A DNA stretch of 64,000 nucleotides from an uncultured Bacteroidales bacterium (GCA_937892155.1 CALAUG010000021.1:19108-83107), one strand, 5' to 3'. Shown: positions 8,705 to 16,574, counted from the first letter of the stretch. The notes: generated by a model from the sequence alone, not told the origin. Translations and numbers: made by a program.

Positions 8705-9532
8705 TTATTTAGTAGTCTGTGAATATTTTTCGAATGCTTCTTTTTCCTCAGCTTTGTAAGCGCCCATACGCATCATCATTTCGCCGAAATCAACTTTGTG
8801 TGCATCGAATTCTGGACCATCAACGCAAACGAATTTTGTTTGACCGTCAACAGAAACACGACAAGCACCGCACATACCAGTTCCGTCAACCATAATGGTA
8901 TTCAAACTTACATACGTTGGAATATCATATTCTTTTGTTTTTAGCGCTGCGAATTTCATCATGATGGCAGGACCGATAGCCATACAGAAATCGATTTTCT
9001 CTTTCTTAATAGCTTTTTCCATACCAACGGTAACAACGCCTTGTTCTCCGTAAGAACCATCGTCAGTCATAATGATTACTTCGTCGGATGCCTTGCGGAT
9101 TTCGTCTTCAAGAATAATCAAATCTTTGGTACGAGCAGCCAAAACGGAAATTACTTTATTTCCAGCAGCTTTCATTGCCTGAACGATTGGCAATAGGGGA
9201 GCAACGCCAACACCACCGCCGCAACAAAGAACTGTACCGAATTTTTCAATGTGAGTTGCTTTTCCAAGTGGACCAACAACATCGTGCAAATATTCGCCCG
9301 GATTAAGCGAAGCAACTTTGCTACTAGTAACACCAACTTTTTGAAGAATCAACGTGATTGTTCCTTTTTCGATGTTGGCACTAGAAATCGTAAGCGGAAT
9401 ACGTTCGCCTTTTTCGTCAACACGGACGATTACGAAGTGACCGGCTTTTCTTTTTTTCGCGATTTGAGGAGCTTCAACTTCAAGCTCTACAACAAGTTCG
9501 GAAAGAAATTTTTTGTTAACTATCTTATTCAT
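8705..9532 (-). CDS. nfnA: NfnA: NAD(H)/FAD and [2Fe-2S] small subunit of the bifurcating transhydrogenase
   Basis: Start chosen at the ATG at 9532 (MNKIVNKKFLS), because the -7 box lies at 9554-9561 and would make the longer frame starting at 9556 untranslatable. The 275-residue product is a sulfide/dihydroorotate-dehydrogenase-like reductase: FAD-binding beta-barrel with RIPLTISSA, NAD-binding CCGGGVGVAPLLP, and a C-terminal iron-sulfur motif VDGTGMCGACRV...C (Cys 221, 224, 236, with Asp216 in the position of the unusual fourth ligand described for NfnA). It is the first gene of the nfnAB operon and the site of FAD-based bifurcation is expected in the partner NfnB. Confidence 0.88.
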   Translation of the reverse strand: MNKIVNKKFLSELVVELEVEAPQIAKKRKAGHFVIVRVDEKGERIPLTISSANIEKGTITLILQKVGVTSSKVASLNPGEYLHDVVGPLGKATHIEKFGTVLCCGGGVGVAPLLPIVQAMKAAGNKVISVLAARTKDLIILEDEIRKASDEVIIMTDDGSYGEQGVVTVGMEKAIKKEKIDFCMAIGPAIMMKFAALKTKEYDIPTYVSLNTIMVDGTGMCGACRVSVDGQTKFVCVDGPEFDAHKVDFGEMMMRMGAYKAEEKEAFEKYSQTTK

Positions 9533-9553
9533 TAGTTTTTGCTTTAAGTCCCG

Positions 9554-9582
9554 CAAAATTACAATTATTCGCTGGAAATCAA
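9554..9582 (-). promoter_or_regulatory. Promoter of nfnAB
   Basis: On the minus strand a TTG (-33, 9580-9582) is followed after exactly 18 bp by TAATTTTG (9554-9561), a full match to the Bacteroidetes TTG-N18/19-TAnnTTTG promoter. Transcription would begin about 10 bp before the chosen NfnA start codon. Confidence 0.75.
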
Positions 9583-9758
9583 AAGAATTGGATAAAAAGA
9601 TGTTGTATTTATTTGTCGTTGGAGTAGAAGAAATATTTTAGTCCGTCAATTTGTCTTATTCGTCTGCTTTGGAAGATAAAAGGAGGGGAGTGCTCTTGCC
9701 TTATTTTCTTTATAGTTGTAGGTTGGTATTTGTTAAAAGAGTCATTTGAAACAATAAA

Positions 9759-9786
9759 AAAGGCAACTCATAAATGGGTTGCCTTT
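9759..9786 (-). terminator. Intrinsic terminator of the channel gene and the accessory gene row
   Basis: AAAGGCAACTCA and TGGGTTGCCTTT pair over 12 bp (one wobble) around a TAAA loop; on the minus strand a T-run follows. It closes the minus-strand gene row starting at 16404, or at least the channel gene. The rest of 9583-9758 holds no recognisable gene. Confidence 0.85.
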
Positions 9787-9812
9787 GGTAAATGAGTTTT
9801 GCGATTCTTTTT

Positions 9813-10634
9813 TTAATCATTTTTTTTCCTATCCTCTTCGTCGATGGCTATTTGATAGTTGTTTATAACGGCACCAGTAACTAAGTTCAAAAGTAAAAAT
9901 GCAGCTAAACAAAACCATGTTACATGATAGGTTGTAATAACAGCTGAACTTGTATTAATTAATCCATATTCTGATGCTGTGATTTGGTTATATCTTATAT
10001 CAGTCCAATCTTCTCCGGTTAGTTCTCTAAATAGTGTAAAAACAGCTTCTCCTAAATCACCAAACGGATCTGGTGCATTTGCTGGTGCGTTCGGCGCTTT
10101 TTCTATGTACAATTCGTAATTTTTTAGTTTTTCATTCTCTAATGTTGTAGGGTCTGGCAATCGGAACATGTAGACTCCAGCAATGGCGTATAAGTAAACA
10201 AAAATTAAAAAAAGTATAAGATTGTAAAACATTGATGTTAATGATTTCATCAATACTGTTACAATAAGTTTTATCTCTTTCGAAGTTCGAAGAAGTCGCA
10301 ATATTCTAAATACACGCAATACACGTAATGCAGTCATCATGGAAGCATTCGCAAATAGTGTTTCGGGAATATAGCCGATTATGACTAATGTTAAATCGAA
10401 TACATTCCATCCATCACAAAAAAATTTTTTTATGCTTTCGGCTGCAATAAATCGTAGAGATATTTCAATTGTAAAAATATATAAGATGACTTCCTGAATT
10501 GTACTAATTATGTGGTTGTCTGTAAAAGTTTCGACGCCAATTAAAATGGAATTTACAATGATTATTCCTACTATGAATAGTTCAAATATCTTATTGCTCG
10601 CAATTAAAGTTGCTGTGTTTTTCAGATTGCTCAT
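9813..10634 (-). CDS. Voltage-gated cation channel, single-domain six-TM type
   Basis: The 273-residue protein has the full 6-TM plan: S1 about 15-33, S2 45-65, S3 76-90, S4 98-117 with arginines every third position (104, 107, 110, 113, 116), S5 130-157, pore loop and S6 235-258. The selectivity filter reads LTGEDW (205-210) instead of the TLESW seen in bacterial sodium channels such as NaChBac; a TGEDW filter is the form known from repeat II of animal Cav channels. It should assemble as a homotetramer in the inner membrane. Selectivity for Ca2+ is a possibility, not shown. Its gene lies 90 bp after the last gene of the accessory row and shares its terminator. Confidence 0.9.
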   Translation of the reverse strand: MSNLKNTATLIASNKIFELFIVGIIIVNSILIGVETFTDNHIISTIQEVILYIFTIEISLRFIAAESIKKFFCDGWNVFDLTLVIIGYIPETLFANASMMTALRVLRVFRILRLLRTSKEIKLIVTVLMKSLTSMFYNLILFLIFVYLYAIAGVYMFRLPDPTTLENEKLKNYELYIEKAPNAPANAPDPFGDLGEAVFTLFRELTGEDWTDIRYNQITASEYGLINTSSAVITTYHVTWFCLAAFLLLNLVTGAVINNYQIAIDEEDRKKND

Positions 10635-10724
10635 GATTTTTATTTATTCACAGATTCTATTTTTGAATATGGGATATTTAAGGATTGATGTAACGTATAT
10701 TGCATCGAAATGAATGATAATCTC

Positions 10725-11069
10725 CTACATATTTGCTTTTACTACAGAATAAATAGAAATTATAAATATTAAAAATAGAACTCCGTTTATTATAATATAC
10801 GGAGGTACTGTAAACTTGAAAAAAGCTATTATCAGATTTGATATAAAAAACAATACGCAAAAGATAGCAGCAATAAGTTTTGAGTTAACTGCAGTACCTT
10901 GTCTTTCAAAAGAAACGCCGAGACACATGATAGATGAGCAAGCTAACATGAAAAAACTTCCTATACCAAGGAGGACAAAATTTTCACTATTTGTTATAGA
11001 TACAAAAAGATAAGCAAAAAGTGCACTTAAGGCTACTGCTACTAGTGTTAAAATAGGATTTATCTTCAT
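10725..11069 (-). CDS. Small multi-pass membrane protein, unknown function
   Basis: 114 residues with four hydrophobic segments (about 5-24, 31-50, 66-86, 91-110) and no conserved motif I recognise. Start ATG at 11069 lies 6 bp after the stop of the GYF_2 gene, so it is very probably co-transcribed with the SPFH/GYF_2 row. Confidence 0.65.
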   Translation of the reverse strand: MKINPILTLVAVALSALFAYLFVSITNSENFVLLGIGSFFMLACSSIMCLGVSFERQGTAVNSKLIAAIFCVLFFISNLIIAFFKFTVPPYIIINGVLFLIFIISIYSVVKANM

Positions 11070-11075
11070 AGTTTA

Positions 11076-11417
11076 TTATTTATCAAATGGCGGGGGCATC
11101 AGTGCCACTAATTTTAATATTTCAGGTAATTGTTCTGCAGTTTTCCAGTTCGTAAAGCCGGGTTTCCAGATGTAGGAATCCTTCGTTACTTGTTTGTTTG
11201 CAATAAGGTTTGATAATTCTTGTTCTGATATTGGACCAACTTGTTTATTATCAATTATTACATAATAAAATTGCTGGGATTGTAGTGGGTTCATTACACC
11301 AGGTACTTGCATGTTTTGCATTGCATAATTCATAGTTTGAACCATTTGGCGAGCCATTGCTAAGCCCATGCCAAACTCCACTAATCGATCAATTGAGAAA
11401 AAACTGTCTTCATTCAT
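11076..11417 (-). CDS. GYF_2 (DUF4339) domain protein
   Basis: 113 residues. The N-terminal third is Met/Gln rich and helical (FGMGLAMARQMVQTMNYAMQ); residues 50-103 form a GYF_2/DUF4339 domain (YYVIIDNKQVGPISEQEL, then SYIWKPGFTNWKTAEQL). It ends in LMPPPFDK. The SPFH protein encoded upstream has the same two elements, a Met-rich stretch and a C-terminal GYF_2 domain followed by a proline tail, so the two are probably partners or one derived from the other. Eukaryotic GYF domains bind proline-rich tails; whether GYF_2 does so is unknown. Confidence 0.78.
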   Translation of the reverse strand: MNEDSFFSIDRLVEFGMGLAMARQMVQTMNYAMQNMQVPGVMNPLQSQQFYYVIIDNKQVGPISEQELSNLIANKQVTKDSYIWKPGFTNWKTAEQLPEILKLVALMPPPFDK

Positions 11418-11426
11418 ATTTATATA

Positions 11427-11621
11427 TTATAATCCGATTAGACCCTTTATAAAATTCCAAATTCCTTCTTTTGCTTTGTCCTTAGTTTCGGTAACGAATT
11501 CGGATTCATTTATTTTTTCTTTGATGTTGTTCTTAACATCGCTTTTAATGTCATCAACGATGCCAGATTTTTTTATTGCTTCAACAACAGCTTGTTGTGT
11601 ATCTATATCTTGTGTACTCAT
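11427..11621 (-). CDS. Small charged helical protein, unknown function
   Basis: 64 residues (MSTQDIDTQQAVVEAIKKSG...), strongly amphipathic with many Lys/Asp/Glu and a short hydrophobic C-terminal end (WNFIKGLIGL) that could touch the membrane. Ends 9 bp before the GYF_2 gene and follows a weak terminator-like hairpin. No family recognised, but position and spacing support a real gene. Confidence 0.55.
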   Translation of the reverse strand: MSTQDIDTQQAVVEAIKKSGIVDDIKSDVKNNIKEKINESEFVTETKDKAKEGIWNFIKGLIGL

Positions 11622-11637
11622 TGTCTTATTTTTTTTA

Positions 11638-11663
11638 AAACGGCAGGAATGACCCTGCCGTTT
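11638..11663 (-). terminator. Hairpin within the accessory row, weak terminator or attenuator
   Basis: AAACGGCAGG (11638-11647) pairs perfectly with CCTGCCGTTT (11654-11663) around a 6-nt loop. On the minus strand only four T follow, so termination may be partial. It would separate the upstream lipoprotein/SPFH genes from the GYF_2 and channel genes in expression level. Confidence 0.55.
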
Positions 11664-11670
11664 AATTTAA

Positions 11671-11961
11671 TTAAGCTGTAACCATGCTATAAATGTTCCA
11701 TGCAGCCCATGCAAAATCGACGATGGCCCATTTTATAGTTGTTTTTGTCTTTAATGGTTTTACCGTGAAAATCAATATTGCCAATGCTAATGTTGCAATG
11801 GTGATAAACCAAATGGCAGTTTCAGCACCAGAAAACATCGTAGATAAATTTCCACTTGTTATGGCTTTATAGCAAAGGAAAAAGTAAACGGCAATTAATA
11901 CTATTTCAATAATTGAAACTATTAATCCAGCTTTGATATTTTTTTTTGTTGATTCTTCCAT
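11671..11961 (-). CDS. Small membrane protein, three TM segments, unknown function
   Basis: 96 residues: a charged N-terminus (MEESTKKNIK), hydrophobic segments at about 11-32, 46-66 and a third tryptophan-rich one at 76-94. No catalytic motif. It starts 17 bp after the stop of the small lipoprotein gene and is part of the same close-packed row. Confidence 0.6.
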   Translation of the reverse strand: MEESTKKNIKAGLIVSIIEIVLIAVYFFLCYKAITSGNLSTMFSGAETAIWFITIATLALAILIFTVKPLKTKTTIKWAIVDFAWAAWNIYSMVTA

Positions 11962-11978
11962 AATTGTGTAGAATGAGA

Positions 11979-12404
11979 TTATTTCATAGAATTCATCATG
12001 TCTAATGCTGCACCAGCAGCTTTCATAGCATCTTCAGGATCGTCTGAATAAGCTGCTTTAGCAGCTTTACTATATGCGTCTACAGCTTTTTTTGAGGTTT
12101 CAAGAGCTTTTTTTACATCCTCATCTTCAGTAGCTTCATCCAATGTTTTTTTTGCAGATGATACAGCATCATTGATTGCATTGGATGCTTCGTCAACTAC
12201 ATCTGATGTAGCATCTTCCATTGCATCAACAGCTCCAGATGTAGCGTCTTTCATTGCATCAACAGCTTCTGATGTCGCTGATTTCATTTCTTCTACTGCT
12301 GCAGAATACTCGTCTTTTGAATCTTTTGTGTTTGAAGAAGATTCACCTGAACATGCAAACATGAATGCTGCACATACAGGAATTAATAATAATGTTTTTT
12401 TCAT
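11979..12404 (-). CDS. Lipoprotein with 11-residue helical repeats
   Basis: 141 residues. A lipoprotein signal peptide ends at FACSGE (Cys18), then a Ser/Asp spacer and repeated 11-residue units of the form DA(M/A)xDATSxAV at about 38-80. This is the pattern of apolipoprotein- and LEA-like amphipathic helices. Such proteins lie along membranes or form long rods. It is encoded directly downstream of the SPFH gene (71-bp gap), so a periplasmic role in the same process is likely. Function unknown. Confidence 0.7.
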   Translation of the reverse strand: MKKTLLLIPVCAAFMFACSGESSSNTKDSKDEYSAAVEEMKSATSEAVDAMKDATSGAVDAMEDATSDVVDEASNAINDAVSSAKKTLDEATEDEDVKKALETSKKAVDAYSKAAKAAYSDDPEDAMKAAGAALDMMNSMK

Positions 12405-12475
12405 AAAAATAAATATTTATAAATGCCTACTCTGTTATGGATTTTCGGTATCCTCCATTTCATATTATTTAATTC

Positions 12476-13813
12476 TTACATTGCTGGTGGTGGAGGAGGG
12501 ACAGCCCCAAATAATTGAGATAATTCTTGAACATTACCAGCAAGTTCCCAATTTGCCATACCTTGTTTCCAAACATATGTGTTGGTTGTTAATTGTCCAT
12601 TTTGTACCATTTGTGCAAGTTGTTGCATATTATATGGACCTGAATTTTGACCATTAATAGAAACATTGTATTGTACTTGAGGTGGAGCGGGAGGGGTATT
12701 CATTGCCTGATTCATGTTTTGTCCCATGTTATTCATCATGCCTGCCATTTGCTGACCCATAGCTCCTCCCATCATCATTCCGGTCATCATTCCAGCAGGA
12801 TTCATTCCGCCGCCGTTGCCACCATTCATGCTGCCCATTTGACCAAGGTTGCTTGCTGCAGTCTGTAGTACATTTGTTTGTTGATCAAGAGCATGTGCCC
12901 CCATAAAGTTGGTTTCCGTTTGCAAGCGTTGTGCACGTTGAGCTTCTTCTCTTTGAATACGTAAGGTCTCTTCCATGTTTTGAGCATTGATATTTTGCAT
13001 ATCCTGTGCATTTTTTATGTTGAGATCTGTTTGTGCACTAATTGTTTTTGCTTGTTGCTCTGCTGTTACTTTACGAAGTTCTGCATAACCGTCACTTTCC
13101 TTGTCTGGCTCAATTGTTGCCAAATCAAAACCTTTCATGTTTACACCAAAATCAGATTCTAATCTTGGTTTTAGATGTTGTGCTATGATTTCGTTTATAT
13201 CAAGGATTTTCCTTTCCATTTGGAGAACAGGAATACCATTGTCAGCTGGAATGTTAGTGATGACACCCTTTACATATTTAATAACTGCATCTTTTACTTG
13301 TGTCTTGAATTCTTCCAATTCAAAGTTTATTAAACGATGAAGTTTTATGAATGCTTTATAATCTGTGATATTAAATGTGATGGTGCCTCGCGCAGACATA
13401 GGAACTGCAAAATCTAAAAATCTTGGATCAAATACATCAAAATATGGTACGGCAAATTTTATTTGTATTATACCAGATAGGTTAATGTAATAGATTTCTG
13501 CTTGGAATGGTGTGGCGCCTCCAAAAGCTAATCCAACGATACCGGAAAGAATAGGAAAGTTTGCTGTTTTTATTGTGTCGTCGTATGGTCCTACAATAAA
13601 ATCCTGCATAGAACCATCTTTTTGTTTGTACACGAATACAGCGACTTCTCCATCTTTAACTCTCAGACTACTACCAAAACGTATAGAATTTTCTTTGTTA
13701 GTTGAATTTAAATCAGCACCTGCAGGACGCCATTTCCATACTAGATATTCCGCTTCATCACAGCGGATGACATCCATCAATCCACCTTCTTTTCCTTTAC
13801 TAAATAAACCCAT
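12476..13813 (-). CDS. SPFH-domain (YdjI / virion-core-like) protein with C-terminal GYF_2 domain
   Basis: 445 residues. About 10-250 form the SPFH/band-7-like core typical of the Bacillus YdjI type (starts MGLFSKG, then DVIRCDEAEYLVWKW and RFGSSLRVKDGEVAVF). About 245-320 is a long Gln/Ala-rich helix for oligomerisation; 321-372 is a Met/Gly-rich low-complexity hinge; 381-436 is a GYF_2 (DUF4339) domain (GPYNMQQLAQMV, YVWKQGMANWELA), and the tail is VPPPPPAM. SPFH proteins form large ring or scaffold assemblies on membranes. The next upstream gene encodes a TerB-like zinc-ribbon membrane protein, 18 bp away, so they are probably produced together. Confidence 0.85.
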   Translation of the reverse strand: MGLFSKGKEGGLMDVIRCDEAEYLVWKWRPAGADLNSTNKENSIRFGSSLRVKDGEVAVFVYKQKDGSMQDFIVGPYDDTIKTANFPILSGIVGLAFGGATPFQAEIYYINLSGIIQIKFAVPYFDVFDPRFLDFAVPMSARGTITFNITDYKAFIKLHRLINFELEEFKTQVKDAVIKYVKGVITNIPADNGIPVLQMERKILDINEIIAQHLKPRLESDFGVNMKGFDLATIEPDKESDGYAELRKVTAEQQAKTISAQTDLNIKNAQDMQNINAQNMEETLRIQREEAQRAQRLQTETNFMGAHALDQQTNVLQTAASNLGQMGSMNGGNGGGMNPAGMMTGMMMGGAMGQQMAGMMNNMGQNMNQAMNTPPAPPQVQYNVSINGQNSGPYNMQQLAQMVQNGQLTTNTYVWKQGMANWELAGNVQELSQLFGAVPPPPPAM

Positions 13814-13831
13814 TTTCTTACGTGTTATAGA

Positions 13832-14905
13832 TTAAAGAATATCGTTGTTAACAGCATCTATGCCTTTTTTGATTAAAATGGCAAAAACACAGACTCCTAC
13901 AAATCCAAGTGTTGCAAGTCCACCAGAAACAATACAACCAATTATGAAAATTATAAATGATACTCCCAAGCCAATACCTCTCCAGCTTTTGAATACTGAT
14001 AATATCTTTTCTTTTTTTGCGTTTTTTTCTGCTTGGAGCTCAGCTTCAATCTTTCCGTGTAATTCTTGTGGAATTTTTGTGAATCGTTTGTAGTTTTTGG
14101 GTAATCTTTTCATTAATGAGATAACCGTGTTTGTTGCTTGCTCAAGAAATGTTTTGTCGTTTCCTGACATCATAACAATCTTTTGATAGACTTGGTCTGC
14201 TTTTTGAATCCAAACTTCCTCTTCCTTGCCAATCACACCATCGTTATCATAAGCGTTACTAGTAGCCATTGCTAATAGTTCTAACAAATCCTCTTTGGTA
14301 TTTGGGACAGGGAAGTTCTTTATCACATTGGCTTTCTCGGCCATTATCTTTCTCTCAATTTCTTTAGACTGTTCGTTTAGTTGTCTCATCAAATCTTCAC
14401 GTTCCTCATCTTGTCTTTCTTTTTTACTACCATTGCCGAAAATATCTACAGCGGCATTTAATACACCACTTCCGCTATTATGTCTGGCCGATAGTTCGTT
14501 AAGACTTTGTGTTTTTACTTTTTCAAAATCTGCAAGTTCTTTCGACTTTTTCATTTCTATTTGTTGCAGCATTTCAAAAAGTTGATTTGCACTTTTGACA
14601 GACTCAATACCTTTAAATTCGAAACCACATTCTGGACATTTTGATTGGAAACCAGATATTGGTGCACCGCAAGCTGGACATTTTTGCACAACACCATATT
14701 TGTTTGACTGTGGGTTTTGTGCAGGTTTCTCAGCTTCTTTCTTTTTGTTCATTTCAAAAATTCGAGAGTTCAAAACCATCTCAAATTCGTCTTTGTCAAT
14801 GCCGAAAGCTTCTGCTTTCTTTATCAGAACGTTTTTTTCACTATCAGTGACTTCTCCATCTGCTAGAGCGGCGGAAATCAAATTTTCAAGTTCTTCGTTA
14901 TACAT
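13832..14905 (-). CDS. TerB-like / zinc-ribbon / membrane-anchored protein
   Basis: 357 residues. Residues 5-50 resemble a TerB-like helical domain (LISAALADGEVTDSEKNVL, with the acidic DGEVTDSE motif). A zinc ribbon follows with CPAC (76-79) and CPEC (90-93), then a coiled coil (102-195), a second region with an acidic EF-hand-like loop (YDNDGVIGKEEE, 219-230, again TerB-like) and two C-terminal hydrophobic segments (311-346) anchoring it in the inner membrane. TerB domains occur in metal-stress and phage-defence-linked gene sets. It sits directly upstream of the SPFH gene. Confidence 0.75.
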   Translation of the reverse strand: MYNEELENLISAALADGEVTDSEKNVLIKKAEAFGIDKDEFEMVLNSRIFEMNKKKEAEKPAQNPQSNKYGVVQKCPACGAPISGFQSKCPECGFEFKGIESVKSANQLFEMLQQIEMKKSKELADFEKVKTQSLNELSARHNSGSGVLNAAVDIFGNGSKKERQDEEREDLMRQLNEQSKEIERKIMAEKANVIKNFPVPNTKEDLLELLAMATSNAYDNDGVIGKEEEVWIQKADQVYQKIVMMSGNDKTFLEQATNTVISLMKRLPKNYKRFTKIPQELHGKIEAELQAEKNAKKEKILSVFKSWRGIGLGVSFIIFIIGCIVSGGLATLGFVGVCVFAILIKKGIDAVNNDIL

Positions 14906-14954
14906 ATTCTTTTTTAATATTTAGTACTATATATGAGTGTATATAAGTTTGCAG

Positions 14955-15890
14955 TTACTCTTCTACCACTTCTCCTTTTTTGTTGATAATTACATCCTTA
15001 TCATTAAGCTCTACCTGTGCTTTACCATCTTTGAAATCCTCTGCATCTTCATAAATGGCTGGTAAAACGATGTTGCCTTTTGTGTCCATGTAGCCAAAGG
15101 TATCTTTATCGTCATCTTTAAAAGCAAGCATACCATCTTTTACGCAGGAATATCTATATTTTGTTGGCAAGGCGCATATGGTTTCCCCTTTGGTGTTTAT
15201 TAATTTGAGATGTTCATCTTTTGTTTCAACAATTGCAAATCCTTCACTAAAATCATCTGCATCTTCAAATTGGAATGAAATACTTATTTCTCCATTTTTG
15301 TTTATGTATCCAAATTCTCCATTGTTGTTTGCTACGGTGGCAAGACCATCTTTTGTGAAAGATCCGGCATGTTTAAATGTCATATCAAATTTAGTGTCCC
15401 CTTTGGTATCAATGTAACTATAAATCCATTCGTCTGTCGTTCTAACAACTGCAAAGCCTTCAACAAAATCTTCCGCATCGTAGTATTTACAATCAATAGC
15501 TATTTCGCCTTGATGATTGATGTACCCATATCTTGTGTTCATATATGATGGTTTTGTTGTGTCTGTAATCTCAACTCTTATGAGAGCAAGTCCATTCGAA
15601 AAATTTTGTATGGATTTTAATTTATAGCCCTTGAAATCCATATTATCTACAAACCATGGTAATACTTCTTCACCTTTAGTGTTGATGAATGTGCAGCTGT
15701 CATATCCTTCAGCTCTGACCATTGCGAGACCATCGGAGAAATCGCCAATGCCACGATATTGTGTACTTAGTTTATTGTAAACTTTTTCACCCAAAACGTC
15801 TTTGGGAGCTCCTTCTTGTAGTGATGAACTACAAGAACAAAAGAATAAACCGCTAATTAATACAGAAAGTGTTAATATATTTTTTTTCAT
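14955..15890 (-). CDS. WG-repeat lipoprotein
   Basis: 311 residues with a lipoprotein signal (LFFCSCSSS; Cys about 18-20) followed by about six degenerate WG-type repeats of the form FSxGLAxVR...FINTKGE, e.g. DFSDGLAMVRA, NFSNGLALIRV, DFVEGFAVVRT, DFSEGFAIVET. WG repeats build beta-rich, ligand-binding surfaces but are not enzymatic. Expected in the periplasm or at the outer membrane. Same row as the TerB/SPFH genes (49-bp gap). A second WG-repeat protein is encoded at 53775. Confidence 0.8.
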   Translation of the reverse strand: MKKNILTLSVLISGLFFCSCSSSLQEGAPKDVLGEKVYNKLSTQYRGIGDFSDGLAMVRAEGYDSCTFINTKGEEVLPWFVDNMDFKGYKLKSIQNFSNGLALIRVEITDTTKPSYMNTRYGYINHQGEIAIDCKYYDAEDFVEGFAVVRTTDEWIYSYIDTKGDTKFDMTFKHAGSFTKDGLATVANNNGEFGYINKNGEISISFQFEDADDFSEGFAIVETKDEHLKLINTKGETICALPTKYRYSCVKDGMLAFKDDDKDTFGYMDTKGNIVLPAIYEDAEDFKDGKAQVELNDKDVIINKKGEVVEE

Positions 15891-15907
15891 AATAGTTACT
15901 TGTTAGA

Positions 15908-16144
15908 TTATTCAAATTGTTTGTTTGCACATTTAACTGTTATTTTGGTAAGTCTAGCTTTTTGTTCTTCCGTTAGTTTGCTTTCATCTTCTTGATCTAG
16001 ACTTGCTGCCGCTTTTGTGATAGCTGTGATGTCTCCAGATTCGCATGCTTTTTCCAATGCGTCAAGTTTTGAGTCAATACTATTGCAACTGGCAAATACA
16101 AATGCTGAAATTGCAATACCAATGGTAAATAATGTTTTTTTCAT
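15908..16144 (-). CDS. Small lipoprotein, paralogue of its upstream neighbour
   Basis: 78 residues: signal peptide with lipobox FASC (Cys19), then a helical mature part with KLDALEKACESGD, ITAITKAAASL and LTEEQKARLTKI. About half of its residues are shared in register with the 76-residue product encoded 29 bp upstream, so the two arose by tandem duplication. No known family. Confidence 0.7.
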   Translation of the reverse strand: MKKTLFTIGIAISAFVFASCNSIDSKLDALEKACESGDITAITKAAASLDQEDESKLTEEQKARLTKITVKCANKQFE

Positions 16145-16173
16145 AGTTGTGTATTATGTTTAAATTTATATTG

Positions 16174-16404
16174 TTATTTGTTTTTGCATTCAACGAATAT
16201 TTTTGCTACTCTGGCTTTTTGTTCCTCTGTTGCCAGATTCTTGTCTACTTTCTCTAATGCTTCAGCTGCTTTTGTGATTGCTGTCGGATCTCCAGACTTA
16301 CAAGCCTTTTCAAATGCGTTAATTTTGGAATCAATTTCATTGCTACAACTAGCAAATACCGTTAATGAAATAATTGTACCGATAACTAATAATACTTTTT
16401 TCAT
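16174..16404 (-). CDS. Small lipoprotein, first gene of the accessory row
   Basis: 76 residues: hydrophobic signal with FASC (Cys19), then KINAFEKACKSGDPTAITKAAEAL and TEEQKARVAKI. It is a paralogue of the gene at 15908. As the first gene in the minus-strand row it would be preceded by the promoter, but no TAnnTTTG box stands out in the AT-rich stretch 16405-16480. Confidence 0.7.
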   Translation of the reverse strand: MKKVLLVIGTIISLTVFASCSNEIDSKINAFEKACKSGDPTAITKAAEALEKVDKNLATEEQKARVAKIFVECKNK

Positions 16405-16574
16405 TTTTTTTATTTTTTTTGTTATACATAAATTTTACAGTGACAAATTTTTGATTTTTATTTTATTAAAAAAAAGGTCTTTTTGGGTCATTTGTGAGTG
16501 GTTGTTAGTTAGTGATTTAGTGTTTTTGTAAGTTTTTTGTGTCATATTGAGTCTGTTTTGTATGATTAATTTTT

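Noticed and set aside
12172..12657. 161-residue plus-strand ORF opposite the helical-repeat lipoprotein and SPFH genes
   Set aside because: Antisense shadow: Ser/Ala-rich low complexity mirrors the repeat-rich lipoprotein; no promoter and no family.
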